Of a stretch of 64,000 bases of DNA, positions 41,826 through 51,287 are shown piece by piece; positions within the stretch are counted from its first letter, which is position 1, and every line of letters begins with the position of its first letter. Where the stretch lies: contig CAYWHY010000001.1 of assembly GCA_964458255.1 (NCBI GenBank), positions 1 through 64,000 of the forward strand, in the 5' to 3' direction. The notes below the pieces were generated by a model. The model did not search any database. It worked only from the letters and a program-made list of their open reading frames with translations, and was not told where the DNA came from. Position numbers and translations under genes: made by a program. Origin of the DNA: Suilimivivens sp964458255 (GTDB lineage Bacteria; Bacillota; Clostridia; Lachnospirales; Lachnospiraceae).

Positions 41826-43142
41826 ATGGGTTTATATGAGGATATTGTAAGCGGCAAAGAGAAGCTTTCACTGGTAGGTCTCGGGTATGTAGGTATGCCG
41901 ATTGCGGTTGCTTTCGCACGCAAGGTTAAGGTAGTGGGCTTTGACTTAAACGAAAAGAAAATCGGGCTTTATAAGAATGGTATTGATCCGACGAATGAAG
42001 TGGGCAATGCTGTGATTAAAAACACTGCTGTGGAGTTTACGGCAGATCCTAAGAAATTGCAGGAAGCAAAATTTCACATCGTAGCGGTTCCTACACCGGT
42101 AAATGATGACCATACACCGGATTTGACACCGGTAGAAGGTGCCAGCAGATTGCTCGGACAGAACCTTACAAAGGGTTCCGTTATTGTATTTGAATCAACC
42201 GTTTATCCCGGCGTTACCGAAGATATCTGTGTGCCGATCCTTGAAAAGGAATCAGGACTTAAATGCGGCATAGACTTTAAAATCGGTTATTCTCCTGAAA
42301 GAATTAATCCCGGCGATAAAGTTCATCGTTTAGAGACCATTACCAAGATAGTATCAGGTATGGATGAGGAAACACTTGATACGGTTGCCAAAGTATATGA
42401 ACTGGTTGTGGAAGCAGGCGTATATCGTGCAGAAAGTATTAAGGTAGCAGAGGCTGCCAAGGTAATCGAAAACAGCCAGAGAGACATTAATATTGCGTTT
42501 ATGAATGAGTTATCCATCATCTTTAACAGGATGGGAATTGATACGAAAGCCGTTTTGGAAGCAGCGGGAACAAAGTGGAATTTCTTGAAATTTCAGCCCG
42601 GTCTGGTTGGCGGACATTGTATCGGTGTAGACCCTTACTATCTGACCTACAAGGCGGAAGAACTCGGTTATCATTCACAGATTATCTTAGCAGGCCGTCG
42701 TATTAATGATGATATGGGCAAGTATGTGGCGGAATCACTTGTCAAAAATCTGATTAAGGCTGATATTCCCGTTAAGGGAGCCAGGGTGGCAATTTTGGGC
42801 TTTACCTTTAAAGAAAACTGTCCCGATACCAGAAATACCAAGGTGATTGATATTTACAAGGAACTGGGTGAATACGGCATTGAGCCTGTGGTGGTAGACC
42901 CGGCAGCAGATGCGGATGAAGCCAAGAGATTATATGGCATTGATTTTGAGAGCATGGATGCGGTAAAGGATATGGATGCCGTGCTTGTGGCAGTGGCACA
43001 TACAGAATTCCTTGGACTTAATAAGGATAAAATAAGCAGCTTCTTTCATGCAAAGCATAGTAAGAAAGTATTTATGGATATTAAGGGGCTGTTTGAGAGA
43101 AAAGAATATCTGACAGAGGATTATATCTATTGGAGATTGTAG
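41826..43142 (+). CDS. wbpO: UDP-N-acetylhexosamine 6-dehydrogenase, WbpO/TviB-like
   Basis: The 438-residue enzyme oxidises C6 of a UDP-HexNAc to the uronic acid with two NAD. It has the NAD-binding GLGYVGMPIAVAFA, EIN-type contacts in YSPERINPGDKVH, and the catalytic Cys265 in GGHCIGVDPYYLTY. The pattern is that of WbpO and TviB (UDP-GalNAc/GlcNAc) more than of UDP-glucose dehydrogenase. The start is ATG 41826 with AGGAGG upstream; an earlier frame start overlaps the neighbour. The epimerase that follows is the normal partner. Confidence 0.87.
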   Translation: MGLYEDIVSGKEKLSLVGLGYVGMPIAVAFARKVKVVGFDLNEKKIGLYKNGIDPTNEVGNAVIKNTAVEFTADPKKLQEAKFHIVAVPTPVNDDHTPDLTPVEGASRLLGQNLTKGSVIVFESTVYPGVTEDICVPILEKESGLKCGIDFKIGYSPERINPGDKVHRLETITKIVSGMDEETLDTVAKVYELVVEAGVYRAESIKVAEAAKVIENSQRDINIAFMNELSIIFNRMGIDTKAVLEAAGTKWNFLKFQPGLVGGHCIGVDPYYLTYKAEELGYHSQIILAGRRINDDMGKYVAESLVKNLIKADIPVKGARVAILGFTFKENCPDTRNTKVIDIYKELGEYGIEPVVVDPAADADEAKRLYGIDFESMDAVKDMDAVLVAVAHTEFLGLNKDKISSFFHAKHSKKVFMDIKGLFERKEYLTEDYIYWRL

Positions 43143-43154
43143 GAGACGGTGGTA

Positions 43155-44129
43155 ATGAGTTATAAAGAGTTAAAGTTTGATAAGGACAGCGTGTTTCTTG
43201 TAACCGGGGGAGCCGGTTTTATCGGTTCCAATCTGTGTGAAGCAATTCTGGATATGGGTTATACGGTAAGATGTCTTGATAATCTTTCAACGGGAAAGTA
43301 TGAAAATATCGAGCCCTTTACGACAAATTCCAAGTTTACCTTTATCAAGGGAGATATCAGGGATTTAGATACTTGTATGGAAGCGACTAAGGGTGTGACC
43401 TACGTGCTGAATCAGGCGGCATGGGGAAGTGTGCCGAGAAGTATTGAGATGCCCCTTCTTTATGAAGAAATTAATATCCGCGGTACCTTAAATATGATGG
43501 AAGCGGCAAGGCAAAACGGTGTTAGGAAGTTTGTTTATGCGTCCAGCTCTTCCGTGTACGGAGACCATCCTGTGCTTCCCAAAAAGGAAGGACAGGAAGG
43601 CAAGGTGCTTTCTCCTTATGCATTAACCAAAAAGGTAGACGAGGAATACGGAAGACTTTATAAAGTACTTTACGGACTTGATACCTATGGGCTGCGCTAT
43701 TTTAACGTATTCGGACGCCGCCAGAATCCGGACGGAATGTATGCTGCCGTAATCCCTAAGTTTATCAGACAGCTGATGAACGGTGAAGTGCCTACCATTA
43801 ACGGTGACGGCAGACAGTCCAGAGATTTTACTTATATTGATAATGTGATTGAAGCAAATTTAAAAGCTTGTCTTGCATCTTCTGACGCGGCGGGCGAAGC
43901 ATTTAATATCGGTGCCGGCGGCAGAGAATATCTGATTGATGTATACAACAATCTTTGTTCTGCTTTGGACAAGCAGGTAGAACCCAATTTCGGACCTGCC
44001 AGAAAAGGAGACATCCGCGATTCAAACGCGGATATCAGCAAGGCAAGAGAACTTTTGGGCTATGATCCGGAATACGATTTTGCAAAAGGAATCCGTCTGG
44101 CAATTGATTGGTATGTGGAGAATTTATAA
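43155..44129 (+). CDS. wbpP: UDP-HexNAc(A) C4-epimerase, WbpP/TviC-like SDR
   Basis: The 324-residue extended SDR has VTGGAGFIGSNLCE near its N terminus, the catalytic site around SSSSVYGDHP and YALTKKVDE (Tyr and Lys), and RYFNVFGRRQNPDG. These are features of WbpP and TviC, which interconvert gluco and galacto forms of UDP-GlcNAc or its uronate. With the WbpO-like gene upstream it should yield UDP-GalNAcA. AGGAGA eight bases before ATG 43155 fixes the start; GTG 43149 is too close. Confidence 0.87.
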   Translation: MSYKELKFDKDSVFLVTGGAGFIGSNLCEAILDMGYTVRCLDNLSTGKYENIEPFTTNSKFTFIKGDIRDLDTCMEATKGVTYVLNQAAWGSVPRSIEMPLLYEEINIRGTLNMMEAARQNGVRKFVYASSSSVYGDHPVLPKKEGQEGKVLSPYALTKKVDEEYGRLYKVLYGLDTYGLRYFNVFGRRQNPDGMYAAVIPKFIRQLMNGEVPTINGDGRQSRDFTYIDNVIEANLKACLASSDAAGEAFNIGAGGREYLIDVYNNLCSALDKQVEPNFGPARKGDIRDSNADISKARELLGYDPEYDFAKGIRLAIDWYVENL

Positions 44130-44879
44130 ATGAAAATAGCAGTACGGCTGGATGATATTACACCTGATATGGACTGGGAGCGTTTCCTGAAATGTAAGGC
44201 GCTTCTTGACAGATATCAGGTGAAACCGCTTATAGGGGTAGTGCCCGATAACCGGGATGAGAACCTGAAAAAGGAAGCAGAATGTGTGGAAGGCAAACCG
44301 GCAGATTTCTGGACATATGTAAAAGCACTTCAGAAAGAGGGCTGGGAGGTAGCCATGCATGGCTATCGCCATATTTACACCACAAATCATGGAGGACTGT
44401 TTCCGCTGAATCAATTTTCTGAATTTGCAGGAGTACCTTTTTCAGAGCAAAAAAGGATGCTGGAAGACGGCAGAAAAATGCTTGCAGAAAAAGGGATTGA
44501 TACGGATATTTTTATGGCACCCGCACATTCCTATGATAAGAATACTTTAAAGGCATTGAAGGAGACAGGATTTAAGGCACTGACGGATGGCTTTGGAAAT
44601 AAACCTTATCTATGGGCAGACCTTACGTTTTATCCGATTTCATTCCGCTTAAGTAACACTTTGAAGAAAAAACATGGATATTCTACCATGGTAATTCATC
44701 CGGGAACGGTGACGGACGAAGAACTTGTACAGTATGAAAATTATTTTAAACGGGAAAGTATTCAGTGGATTCCTTACAAAGAGTATCGGGAGCAAACAGC
44801 CGAAAGGCGTTTAGCATTTGGCATGATGAAAGAATTTTTTCTGGCAAAGATTAAATATTTACTGGTGAAAATCAGATAG
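44130..44879 (+). CDS. Polysaccharide deacetylase-like protein (DUF2334 type)
   Basis: The 249-residue protein starts with AVRLDDITPDMDW, the acidic metal-binding motif of the NodB/DUF2334 deacetylase fold, and has the second motif AMHGYRHIYTT and the later MAPAHSYDKNTL. Such enzymes remove acetyl groups from N-acetyl sugars of polysaccharides or lipid-linked intermediates. No signal peptide is seen, so it may act on a cytoplasmic, lipid-linked glycan. It starts directly after the epimerase stop, with GGAG upstream inside that gene. Confidence 0.75.
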   Translation: MKIAVRLDDITPDMDWERFLKCKALLDRYQVKPLIGVVPDNRDENLKKEAECVEGKPADFWTYVKALQKEGWEVAMHGYRHIYTTNHGGLFPLNQFSEFAGVPFSEQKRMLEDGRKMLAEKGIDTDIFMAPAHSYDKNTLKALKETGFKALTDGFGNKPYLWADLTFYPISFRLSNTLKKKHGYSTMVIHPGTVTDEELVQYENYFKRESIQWIPYKEYREQTAERRLAFGMMKEFFLAKIKYLLVKIR

Positions 44880-44903
44880 AAGGACATGGAAAGTGAGGAA
44901 TAT

Positions 44904-46022
44904 ATGAAAAAACCGATTCACATCTTACATGTTTTGGGCAATACCGAATTAGGCGGTGCCGAAAGCCGGATTATGGACCTTTATCGCCATATAGACAGGA
45001 ACAGGGTACAATTTGACTTTCTGGTGCACACCAGGGAAGAAGGATATTTTGATAAGGAAATTGAACAATTGGGCGGACACATTTTTCGTGTTCACCGTTT
45101 TCGTATATACAATTATTTGACTTATCGTAAGTCACTTAAGGAATTTTTCAAAGAACATCATGATTTTGGAGCAGTTCAGGGGCATATGACAAGTACGGCA
45201 GCCATTTATCTTCCCATAGCAAAGAGAGCGGGCGTGCCCGTTACGATTGCACATGCCAGAAGTGCGGGTGTTGACAGAGGAATGAAAGGAACATTGACAA
45301 GATTTCTTAGGAGAAATTTATCTGAAAAGACCGATTACATGTTTACCTGCTCTAAAATAGCAGGAATTTCTGTCTTTGGAGAGAAGGCGGTTAAGGAGGG
45401 AAAAACCGTTTTTATACCCAATGCCATTAATTGTGAAAAATTCGGTTTTAATGCTGATATAAGACAGAAACTGCGGCAAGAGCTTGGGGTAAGCGATAAG
45501 TATGTAATAGGTCATGTGGGAAGATTCCATTATGCAAAAAACCATGAGTATCTTTTGCAAATATTTGCAGCACTTGTTAAAAAAGGCGATAGAGAATATG
45601 TGCTTCTTCTTTTAGGAGAAGGAGAAGGTATGGAAGGTGCAAAGCACCTTGCCAAAGAGCTGGGGATCGAAAGCAAAGTGCTTTTTGCAGGGAATCAGGC
45701 TTGTGTGTATGATTATTATCAGGCTATGGACTATTTTGTATATCCGTCGCGATACGAAGGACTCCCGGGAACGGTCGTAGAAGCGCAGACGGCGGGACTT
45801 CAATGTCTGATTTCGGACAGCATATGTGAAGAAGTTTCGGTTACCGGGCTGGTACAAACTATGAGTATTGACAGTTCTGCGGATAAATGGGCAGAATATA
45901 TCATAGAGACGGAAGAATACGAAAGACATAGCCGCGTGGAAGAAATGCGTCGGGCAGACTTTGACGTAGAACAGCAGGCAGAGAAGATGATGTGTTTTTA
46001 TGAGACAGGAAAATGGGTATGA
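44904..46022 (+). CDS. GT4 glycosyltransferase (EpsF-like)
   Basis: The 372-residue GT-B enzyme begins IHILHVLGNTELGGAESRIM, has IGHVGRFHYAKNHEYL in the donor domain and the E-x7-E region PSRYEGLPGTVVEAQTAGLQ. These are typical of GT4 exopolysaccharide enzymes of the EpsF group. The ATG at 44904 is chosen because GAGG lies six bases upstream; ATG 44886 would add six residues. It is one of five GT4 genes between 40.7 and 51.3 kb. Donor and acceptor are not predictable. Confidence 0.8.
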   Translation: MKKPIHILHVLGNTELGGAESRIMDLYRHIDRNRVQFDFLVHTREEGYFDKEIEQLGGHIFRVHRFRIYNYLTYRKSLKEFFKEHHDFGAVQGHMTSTAAIYLPIAKRAGVPVTIAHARSAGVDRGMKGTLTRFLRRNLSEKTDYMFTCSKIAGISVFGEKAVKEGKTVFIPNAINCEKFGFNADIRQKLRQELGVSDKYVIGHVGRFHYAKNHEYLLQIFAALVKKGDREYVLLLLGEGEGMEGAKHLAKELGIESKVLFAGNQACVYDYYQAMDYFVYPSRYEGLPGTVVEAQTAGLQCLISDSICEEVSVTGLVQTMSIDSSADKWAEYIIETEEYERHSRVEEMRRADFDVEQQAEKMMCFYETGKWV

Positions 46023-47200
46023 AAAAAGTAATGCTGATTTCCCCCATGCTTCATCAGGGTGGTTTTGAACGAATATGTGTTATGACGGCACGATTGCTTC
46101 AAATAGAATATGAAGTGGTGATAGTCGTTTTTTCCATGGAAGATATTGCCTTCGATATTTCAGGACTTAAAGTGATTGACTTAAACTTAAAGGCACAGAC
46201 GGGAAAAATAGGAAAAATGATCAATGTTTTCAAACGTTGCAGGGCGCTTACCCGTCTGCAAAAGGAAATGGGAACCGATATTTCCTACAGCTTCGGCATG
46301 ACAGCCAACATTGCCAATGCACTCAGCAGAGGGGCAAAGAAAAAGATCACGGCATGTCATTCTTTTGAAGAGATTAAAAGCCGATTTTATATGAGATTAA
46401 TCGGTAGAGGATCTGACAAGGTATTGTGCTGTTCCAAAAAGATGGCCGATCTGGTAGAAGAAACATATGCACTTTCTAATGTAACGGCACTGTGGAATCC
46501 TTGCGATATTGAAGGAATTTTGGACCAGAGCAGGAAAGAAGCGGATGAGGATATAGCATTTTGGACGTCAGAGGACACAGTTTTGGTATCTATGGGGCGA
46601 GAGGACGATATCAAAGGCTTTTGGCATCTTCTCAAGGTATTCAGAAGAGTTTATGAAAATAATCAAAATACGAAGCTGGCAATTATAGGTGACGGAGATT
46701 TTTCACAATATGAGAAGCTTGCAGGAGAACTTGGCATAGAAGGCCGAGTGTTGTTTGCGGGATTAAAAAAGAACCCGTTTCCGTACCTGAAAGCGAGTGA
46801 TTTTTATATTTTGACTTCCTTAAGCGAAGGGCTGCCAAATGCACTTGTGGAGGCACTTGTACTATCGCTTCCCGTTATTTCTGTCAATTGTCTTTCGGGA
46901 CCTGCGGAAATTTTGCATGAGGACTTTAAGACGGCAGAAGAGAAAAAGTCGGTTTTTATGGCGGATTTTGGAATAATTACACCTGTTTTGGATCCGGAAA
47001 AGGATATGCAGGTGCGTTGGGAAGAAGAAGGAAAAGTAAAGCTTGAGCACAGTGAAGAACAGCTCGCACAAGCAATAACAGATGTTATCAAAGATGCTGA
47101 AACAGCACAGAAGTATCGTATGGGTGCACTTAAAAGAGCAGAAAACTTTTCTAAGGAAAAATATATGGCAGGGCTTGTTGCCTGCATGGAGAATTTGTAA
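46019..47200 (+). CDS. GT4 glycosyltransferase
   Basis: The 393-residue GT-B protein has the N-terminal glycine motif SPMLHQGGFERICVMTA, VSMGREDDIKGFWHLL in the nucleotide-sugar domain and SLSEGLPNALVEALVLSLPV in the E-x7-E region. It overlaps the end of the previous glycosyltransferase. ATG 46013 is an alternative start with a ribosome site that is too close. A stretch of about 35 residues near position 325, EEKKSVFMADFG to MQVRWEEEG, is an insertion relative to the shorter GT4 neighbours. Specificity is unknown. Confidence 0.78.
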   Translation: MKKVMLISPMLHQGGFERICVMTARLLQIEYEVVIVVFSMEDIAFDISGLKVIDLNLKAQTGKIGKMINVFKRCRALTRLQKEMGTDISYSFGMTANIANALSRGAKKKITACHSFEEIKSRFYMRLIGRGSDKVLCCSKKMADLVEETYALSNVTALWNPCDIEGILDQSRKEADEDIAFWTSEDTVLVSMGREDDIKGFWHLLKVFRRVYENNQNTKLAIIGDGDFSQYEKLAGELGIEGRVLFAGLKKNPFPYLKASDFYILTSLSEGLPNALVEALVLSLPVISVNCLSGPAEILHEDFKTAEEKKSVFMADFGIITPVLDPEKDMQVRWEEEGKVKLEHSEEQLAQAITDVIKDAETAQKYRMGALKRAENFSKEKYMAGLVACMENL

Positions 47201-47202
47201 TC

Positions 47203-49080
47203 ATGTGTGGAATATGCGGATTTTACAGTAAAAAGAATATCACACCTGACCAGCTTATCTTAATGAACGATACGATGGTTCATCGCGGACCGGATGATGC
47301 CGGCACAGAGATTTTTCCCTCAAGGGACGGGTATTCGGTCGGATTGGCACAGAGAAGGTTATCTATCCTGGATTTGTCGTCTTTGGGTCATCAGCCCATG
47401 CATTCGTCTGACGGACGCGTGTCAATTGTATTTAATGGGGAAATTTACAATTTCGGAACGCTGAAGGAAGAGCTGTCTGATTATCCTTTCGTTTCTGCTT
47501 GTGACACAGAGGTGATTCTGGCAGCCTACTTAAAGTGGGGAATTTCCTGCATAGAGCGGCTAAACGGTATGTTTGCCATTGCTATTTTTGACAGAGAGGA
47601 TCATAAGCTGTATCTTGTCCGTGACAGAATCGGTAAAAAACCGTTATATTATTGGATTCAGGACGGAAATCTTGTGTTTGCTTCGGAGTTAAAGCCCATT
47701 ATGAAATGTCCGGGATTTGTTCCTGTCATCAGAAGAGATGTAATTCCCAGATTTCTTTATCATCAGTATTTGTGCGGACCTGACAGCTTTTTTGAAAATG
47801 TATATAAGGTAAGTCCCGGACAGATTGTTTGTTTTTCCGACGGGAAATTGGATAAATGGCAATATTGGGATTTAAAGAAGATAAACAAAGAGAAGAAAAA
47901 CACGTCGGCTACCGAGTATGGACAGGCAAAGGAAGAGCTTAAAGGGTTGCTTCAGGAAGCCGTTCGGGAAAGACTTGTGGCGGATGTACCTGTAGGAGCT
48001 TTTTTAAGCGGCGGTTATGATTCATCACTGATAACGGCGATTGCACAGGAAATTTCCAAAGAGCCGGTAAAGACCTTTTCTATCGGATTTCATGAAGAGA
48101 AATATAACGAAGCGGGATATGCGAAGGAGGTCGCCCGGTATCTTGGATGTGACCATACGGAAATGTATATTGACGAGACCGATATGTTTGCGTTGATAGA
48201 GAGTATTCCGAAGTATTATGACGAACCGTTTGCCGACAGCTCCCAGATTCCTTCTATGTTGGTTTCACGGCTTGCAAAAAAGGATGTTACGGTAGTTTTA
48301 TCGGGCGATGGCGGCGATGAGCTTTTCTGCGGCTACAATGTGTATGAAAAGGTAAGGCAGGCACAGATGCTTGACGGAGTTGGTGCAGTGGCAGGTGCCG
48401 TGGGTGATTTGTTTCATATTACAGAGAAATATCCCTTTAAAGTGCGTGTAATTGCGGGGAACCGCGATAAGGAGACAAAGACTCAGCTTGTTAACGGCAA
48501 TTATGTAAATGTGGCCCGGAAGATGGTCATGAGGGATGAAACAGAGCATTTTCTGCCTTGTGGGTATGATTTTGAAAGTGTCTATGGGGAGAAAAACTGG
48601 CAGGTAAGAAGAATGCTTCTTGATATGGACACTTACCTTCCCGAGGATATTTTGTGTAAGGTGGACAGAGCCTCCATGATGTATTCTTTAGAAACAAGAT
48701 GTCCCGTTCTTGACAAAAATGTGATAGAATATGCTATGGGTCTTCCGCATGAATTTAAGTATCATAACGGAAACAAAAAAAGAATTTTAAAGGATATTAC
48801 CTGCGAATATATCCCATGTGAGCTTTTGGAAAGACCAAAGAAGGGATTCAGCGTCCCTCTTGATAAATGGCTGAGAGGAACACTTAAAGAACAGGTGTTA
48901 TCTGTGTCGGGAAAAGAGTTTTTACGCAAGCAACAAATATTTAATCCTGATTATACAAATAAATTTATAGGCAGATATATGGAAAAAGGAGATGCGGGAG
49001 CAGGAACCGGAGAAAATTATTCCGGAGTGATATGGGCCTACTTTATGTTCCAGAAGTGGTATGAGGAATGGATAGGATGA
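47203..49080 (+). CDS. asnB: Asparagine synthase-type glutamine amidotransferase (copy 1)
   Basis: The 625-residue protein has an N-terminal class II glutaminase domain with catalytic Cys2 in MCGICGF, MVHRGPDDAG and FNGEIYNF, and a C-terminal synthetase domain with the PP-loop SGGYDSS near residue 270 and SGDGGDELFCGY. Housekeeping AsnB makes asparagine, but glycan-locus homologues such as WbpS amidate uronic acids. With WbpO and WbpP nearby, amidation of a HexNAc uronate is a good guess. It ends in an ATGA overlap with a GT4 gene. A second copy is at 51288. Confidence 0.85.
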   Translation: MCGICGFYSKKNITPDQLILMNDTMVHRGPDDAGTEIFPSRDGYSVGLAQRRLSILDLSSLGHQPMHSSDGRVSIVFNGEIYNFGTLKEELSDYPFVSACDTEVILAAYLKWGISCIERLNGMFAIAIFDREDHKLYLVRDRIGKKPLYYWIQDGNLVFASELKPIMKCPGFVPVIRRDVIPRFLYHQYLCGPDSFFENVYKVSPGQIVCFSDGKLDKWQYWDLKKINKEKKNTSATEYGQAKEELKGLLQEAVRERLVADVPVGAFLSGGYDSSLITAIAQEISKEPVKTFSIGFHEEKYNEAGYAKEVARYLGCDHTEMYIDETDMFALIESIPKYYDEPFADSSQIPSMLVSRLAKKDVTVVLSGDGGDELFCGYNVYEKVRQAQMLDGVGAVAGAVGDLFHITEKYPFKVRVIAGNRDKETKTQLVNGNYVNVARKMVMRDETEHFLPCGYDFESVYGEKNWQVRRMLLDMDTYLPEDILCKVDRASMMYSLETRCPVLDKNVIEYAMGLPHEFKYHNGNKKRILKDITCEYIPCELLERPKKGFSVPLDKWLRGTLKEQVLSVSGKEFLRKQQIFNPDYTNKFIGRYMEKGDAGAGTGENYSGVIWAYFMFQKWYEEWIG

Positions 49081-50180
49081 ACAGAAAGAAGATTTTGTTT
49101 CACATAAACAGCCTTGGAAAAGGCGGTGCAGAAAGAGTAGTAAGTGTCTTATCCGGATTTTTTCTTGCGGACGGATATGAGGTGCTTATTGTAACATTGT
49201 GGCGTGCCAGAGAAGAATACGGGCTTGCGGAAGGCATAAGGAGAATGAATCTGGGAGATGTATGGGAAGATAAAGAACCGGGGCGTGTACGGATGGCGAT
49301 AAGACGTCTTGTGGATTTAAGATATATTATAAAGAAAGAAAATCCGGATCTTGTTATTTCATTTTGCAATAAAGCAAATTTCAGATGTGCCTATGCAATG
49401 ACAGGAATGAAAATACCTCTTCTTACTTCTGTCAGAAATGATCCTAAAGTAGATTATCTGCCATACAAAACTGCCATGCGGATTATGGAAAAGAGAGCTT
49501 CCGGTTGTGTGTTTCAGACGCATGATGCGATGGCTTGTTTTTCGGATGATTTTCAGAAGAAGTCAAGAGTGATATGGAATCCCATTGATGAAAAATATCT
49601 TGCGAGGAAGAAAGAGAACCTGACAGTGCGCAGTGAATATATTGTGACGGTGGGTAGATTGTCCGCTCAAAAAAACCAGCTTTTGCTGTTAAAGGCATTT
49701 AAAAGAATTTCGGATGATTTTCCCAAGATGTCTCTAAAAATATACGGTGAAGAAAGCGAAGCAGGAATGAAGGAGATACTGCTTGGCTATGTGAAAGAAA
49801 ATGCTTTGGATGACCGTGTGAAATTTATGGGACAAAGCAGCCGCTTGGAAGAAGAAATCCGTGATGCTGCACTGTTTGTTCTTTCTTCTGATTATGAAGG
49901 CATGCCAAATGCCTTGATGGAAGCAATGGCTTTGGGGCTTCCGGTTATATCCACGGACTGTCCCTGCGGAGGACCGCAGGAATTAATAGAGCATGGTGTT
50001 TCGGGATATTTGATTTCCGTGGGGGACGAAAAAGAACTTGCCGATGCTATGAGTCTGATATTGAAGGATAGAGAGCTTGCCGAAAAACTCGGAGAGAATG
50101 CCGGTAAGATTGTAGATAAGGTAAGTCCCTATAAAGTATATGAAATCTGGAAAGAGTATGTGGAGAGTTTGACGAAATGA
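49077..50180 (+). CDS. GT4 glycosyltransferase (paralogue pair, member 1)
   Basis: The 367-residue GT-B enzyme begins KILFHINSLGKGGAERVV, has VTVGRLSAQKNQLLLLKAF and the region SSDYEGMPNALMEAMALG followed by TDCPCGGPQELIEHG. The layout resembles PglH and PglJ GalNAc transferases. It shares the CPCGGP segment and overall design with the next gene, so the two are paralogues. The start is set by the ATGA overlap with the amidotransferase stop; ATG 49068 is possible. Confidence 0.8.
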   Translation: MNRKKILFHINSLGKGGAERVVSVLSGFFLADGYEVLIVTLWRAREEYGLAEGIRRMNLGDVWEDKEPGRVRMAIRRLVDLRYIIKKENPDLVISFCNKANFRCAYAMTGMKIPLLTSVRNDPKVDYLPYKTAMRIMEKRASGCVFQTHDAMACFSDDFQKKSRVIWNPIDEKYLARKKENLTVRSEYIVTVGRLSAQKNQLLLLKAFKRISDDFPKMSLKIYGEESEAGMKEILLGYVKENALDDRVKFMGQSSRLEEEIRDAALFVLSSDYEGMPNALMEAMALGLPVISTDCPCGGPQELIEHGVSGYLISVGDEKELADAMSLILKDRELAEKLGENAGKIVDKVSPYKVYEIWKEYVESLTK

Positions 50181-51283
50181 AGGGAACCATTGCACTGTAT
50201 ATAAGCAGTCTGCGAAAAGGCGGAGCAGAGCGTGTGATTGCCAATCTGGCTTCCTATCTGGATGGCAAAGATTACCGGGTTGTAATTGTGACAACACATA
50301 AGGCCGAGATAGAATATACAGTACCGGATACGGTGATTCGCAGAATATCGGAACCTGATGAGGAAGAGCTTAAAGGTGGTAGAATCAGTAATTTTATTGC
50401 CAGATGCAGGAAGCTTAGAAATATCTGGAAGGAAGAAAAGCCGGACGTGATACTTTCCTTTATCGGGAAAAATAATATGATGGCAATTTTGACATCACGT
50501 GGTCTTGGGATTCCTGTTGCAGTGTCAGTGCGCGGGGAACCAAACGAAGAGTATTACAGCAGGAGTCTTAAGCTTGTGGCAAAGCATTTATTTAAGCTTG
50601 CGGACGGTGTTGTGTTACAGACAAGACAATGTATGGAATTTTTCCCGGGGAGCATCAGGAAAAAGTCAGTAATTCTTAAGAATCCGGTGAACCCCGATTT
50701 CTTTAAGGTACGTTATGAAGGCGAAAGAGACAAAACGATTGTAGCAGTCGGAAGAATCGATGAAAATAAGAATCACGAAATGCTGATAAGAGCATTTTCT
50801 CTTATTGCAGAAGAGTATCCCGAATATAAGCTTATTATTTACGGTGAGGGCGAAAAGAAACATGACCTTGAAACCCTTGTTAAGGAATTGAGGCTGCAGG
50901 AAAGAATTTTACTTCCCGGAAGTACAGACCGGGTGGCGGATGCTATATACAAAACACGTGTTTTTGTATTACCATCCAATACGGAAGGGATGCCTAATAC
51001 GCTAATCGAAGCTATGATATTGGGTCTTACGGTAATCGCTACAGACTGCCCTTGTGGGGGACCGGCGGAACTGATTGACCATGAAAAAAATGGTTTGCTT
51101 ACCCAGGTGGGGAATATTGAAAAAATGAAAGAAAACTTGCAGAAAGTTTTAAATAACTTGCAAGAAGCGGATTTGATGGGAATACAAGCAAGGATAACGG
51201 GTGAAATTTACAGGCCTGAAAAAGTATATGAAGAGTGGGAAAAATACTTGATTTTGCTGGGCTTGGGAAGGAATAGGAGATGA
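50177..51283 (+). CDS. GT4 glycosyltransferase (paralogue pair, member 2)
   Basis: The 368-residue GT-B enzyme begins IALYISSLRKGGAERVIANL, has VAVGRIDENKNHEMLIRAF and SNTEGMPNTLIEAMILG followed by TDCPCGGPAELIDHE. It overlaps its upstream paralogue by ATGA and is followed four bases later by the second amidotransferase. The two enzymes lie between the two amidotransferase copies, so they may add the residues that are to be amidated, or repeat units of the same sugar. Specificity cannot be read from sequence. Confidence 0.8.
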   Translation: MKGTIALYISSLRKGGAERVIANLASYLDGKDYRVVIVTTHKAEIEYTVPDTVIRRISEPDEEELKGGRISNFIARCRKLRNIWKEEKPDVILSFIGKNNMMAILTSRGLGIPVAVSVRGEPNEEYYSRSLKLVAKHLFKLADGVVLQTRQCMEFFPGSIRKKSVILKNPVNPDFFKVRYEGERDKTIVAVGRIDENKNHEMLIRAFSLIAEEYPEYKLIIYGEGEKKHDLETLVKELRLQERILLPGSTDRVADAIYKTRVFVLPSNTEGMPNTLIEAMILGLTVIATDCPCGGPAELIDHEKNGLLTQVGNIEKMKENLQKVLNNLQEADLMGIQARITGEIYRPEKVYEEWEKYLILLGLGRNRR

Positions 51284-51287
51284 GGAA

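Noticed and set aside
41006..41923. 305-codon reverse frame opposite the PglA-like gene and the start of wbpO
   Set aside because: The forward genes have clear families. The reverse frame is a shadow with no ribosome site or recognisable motif.
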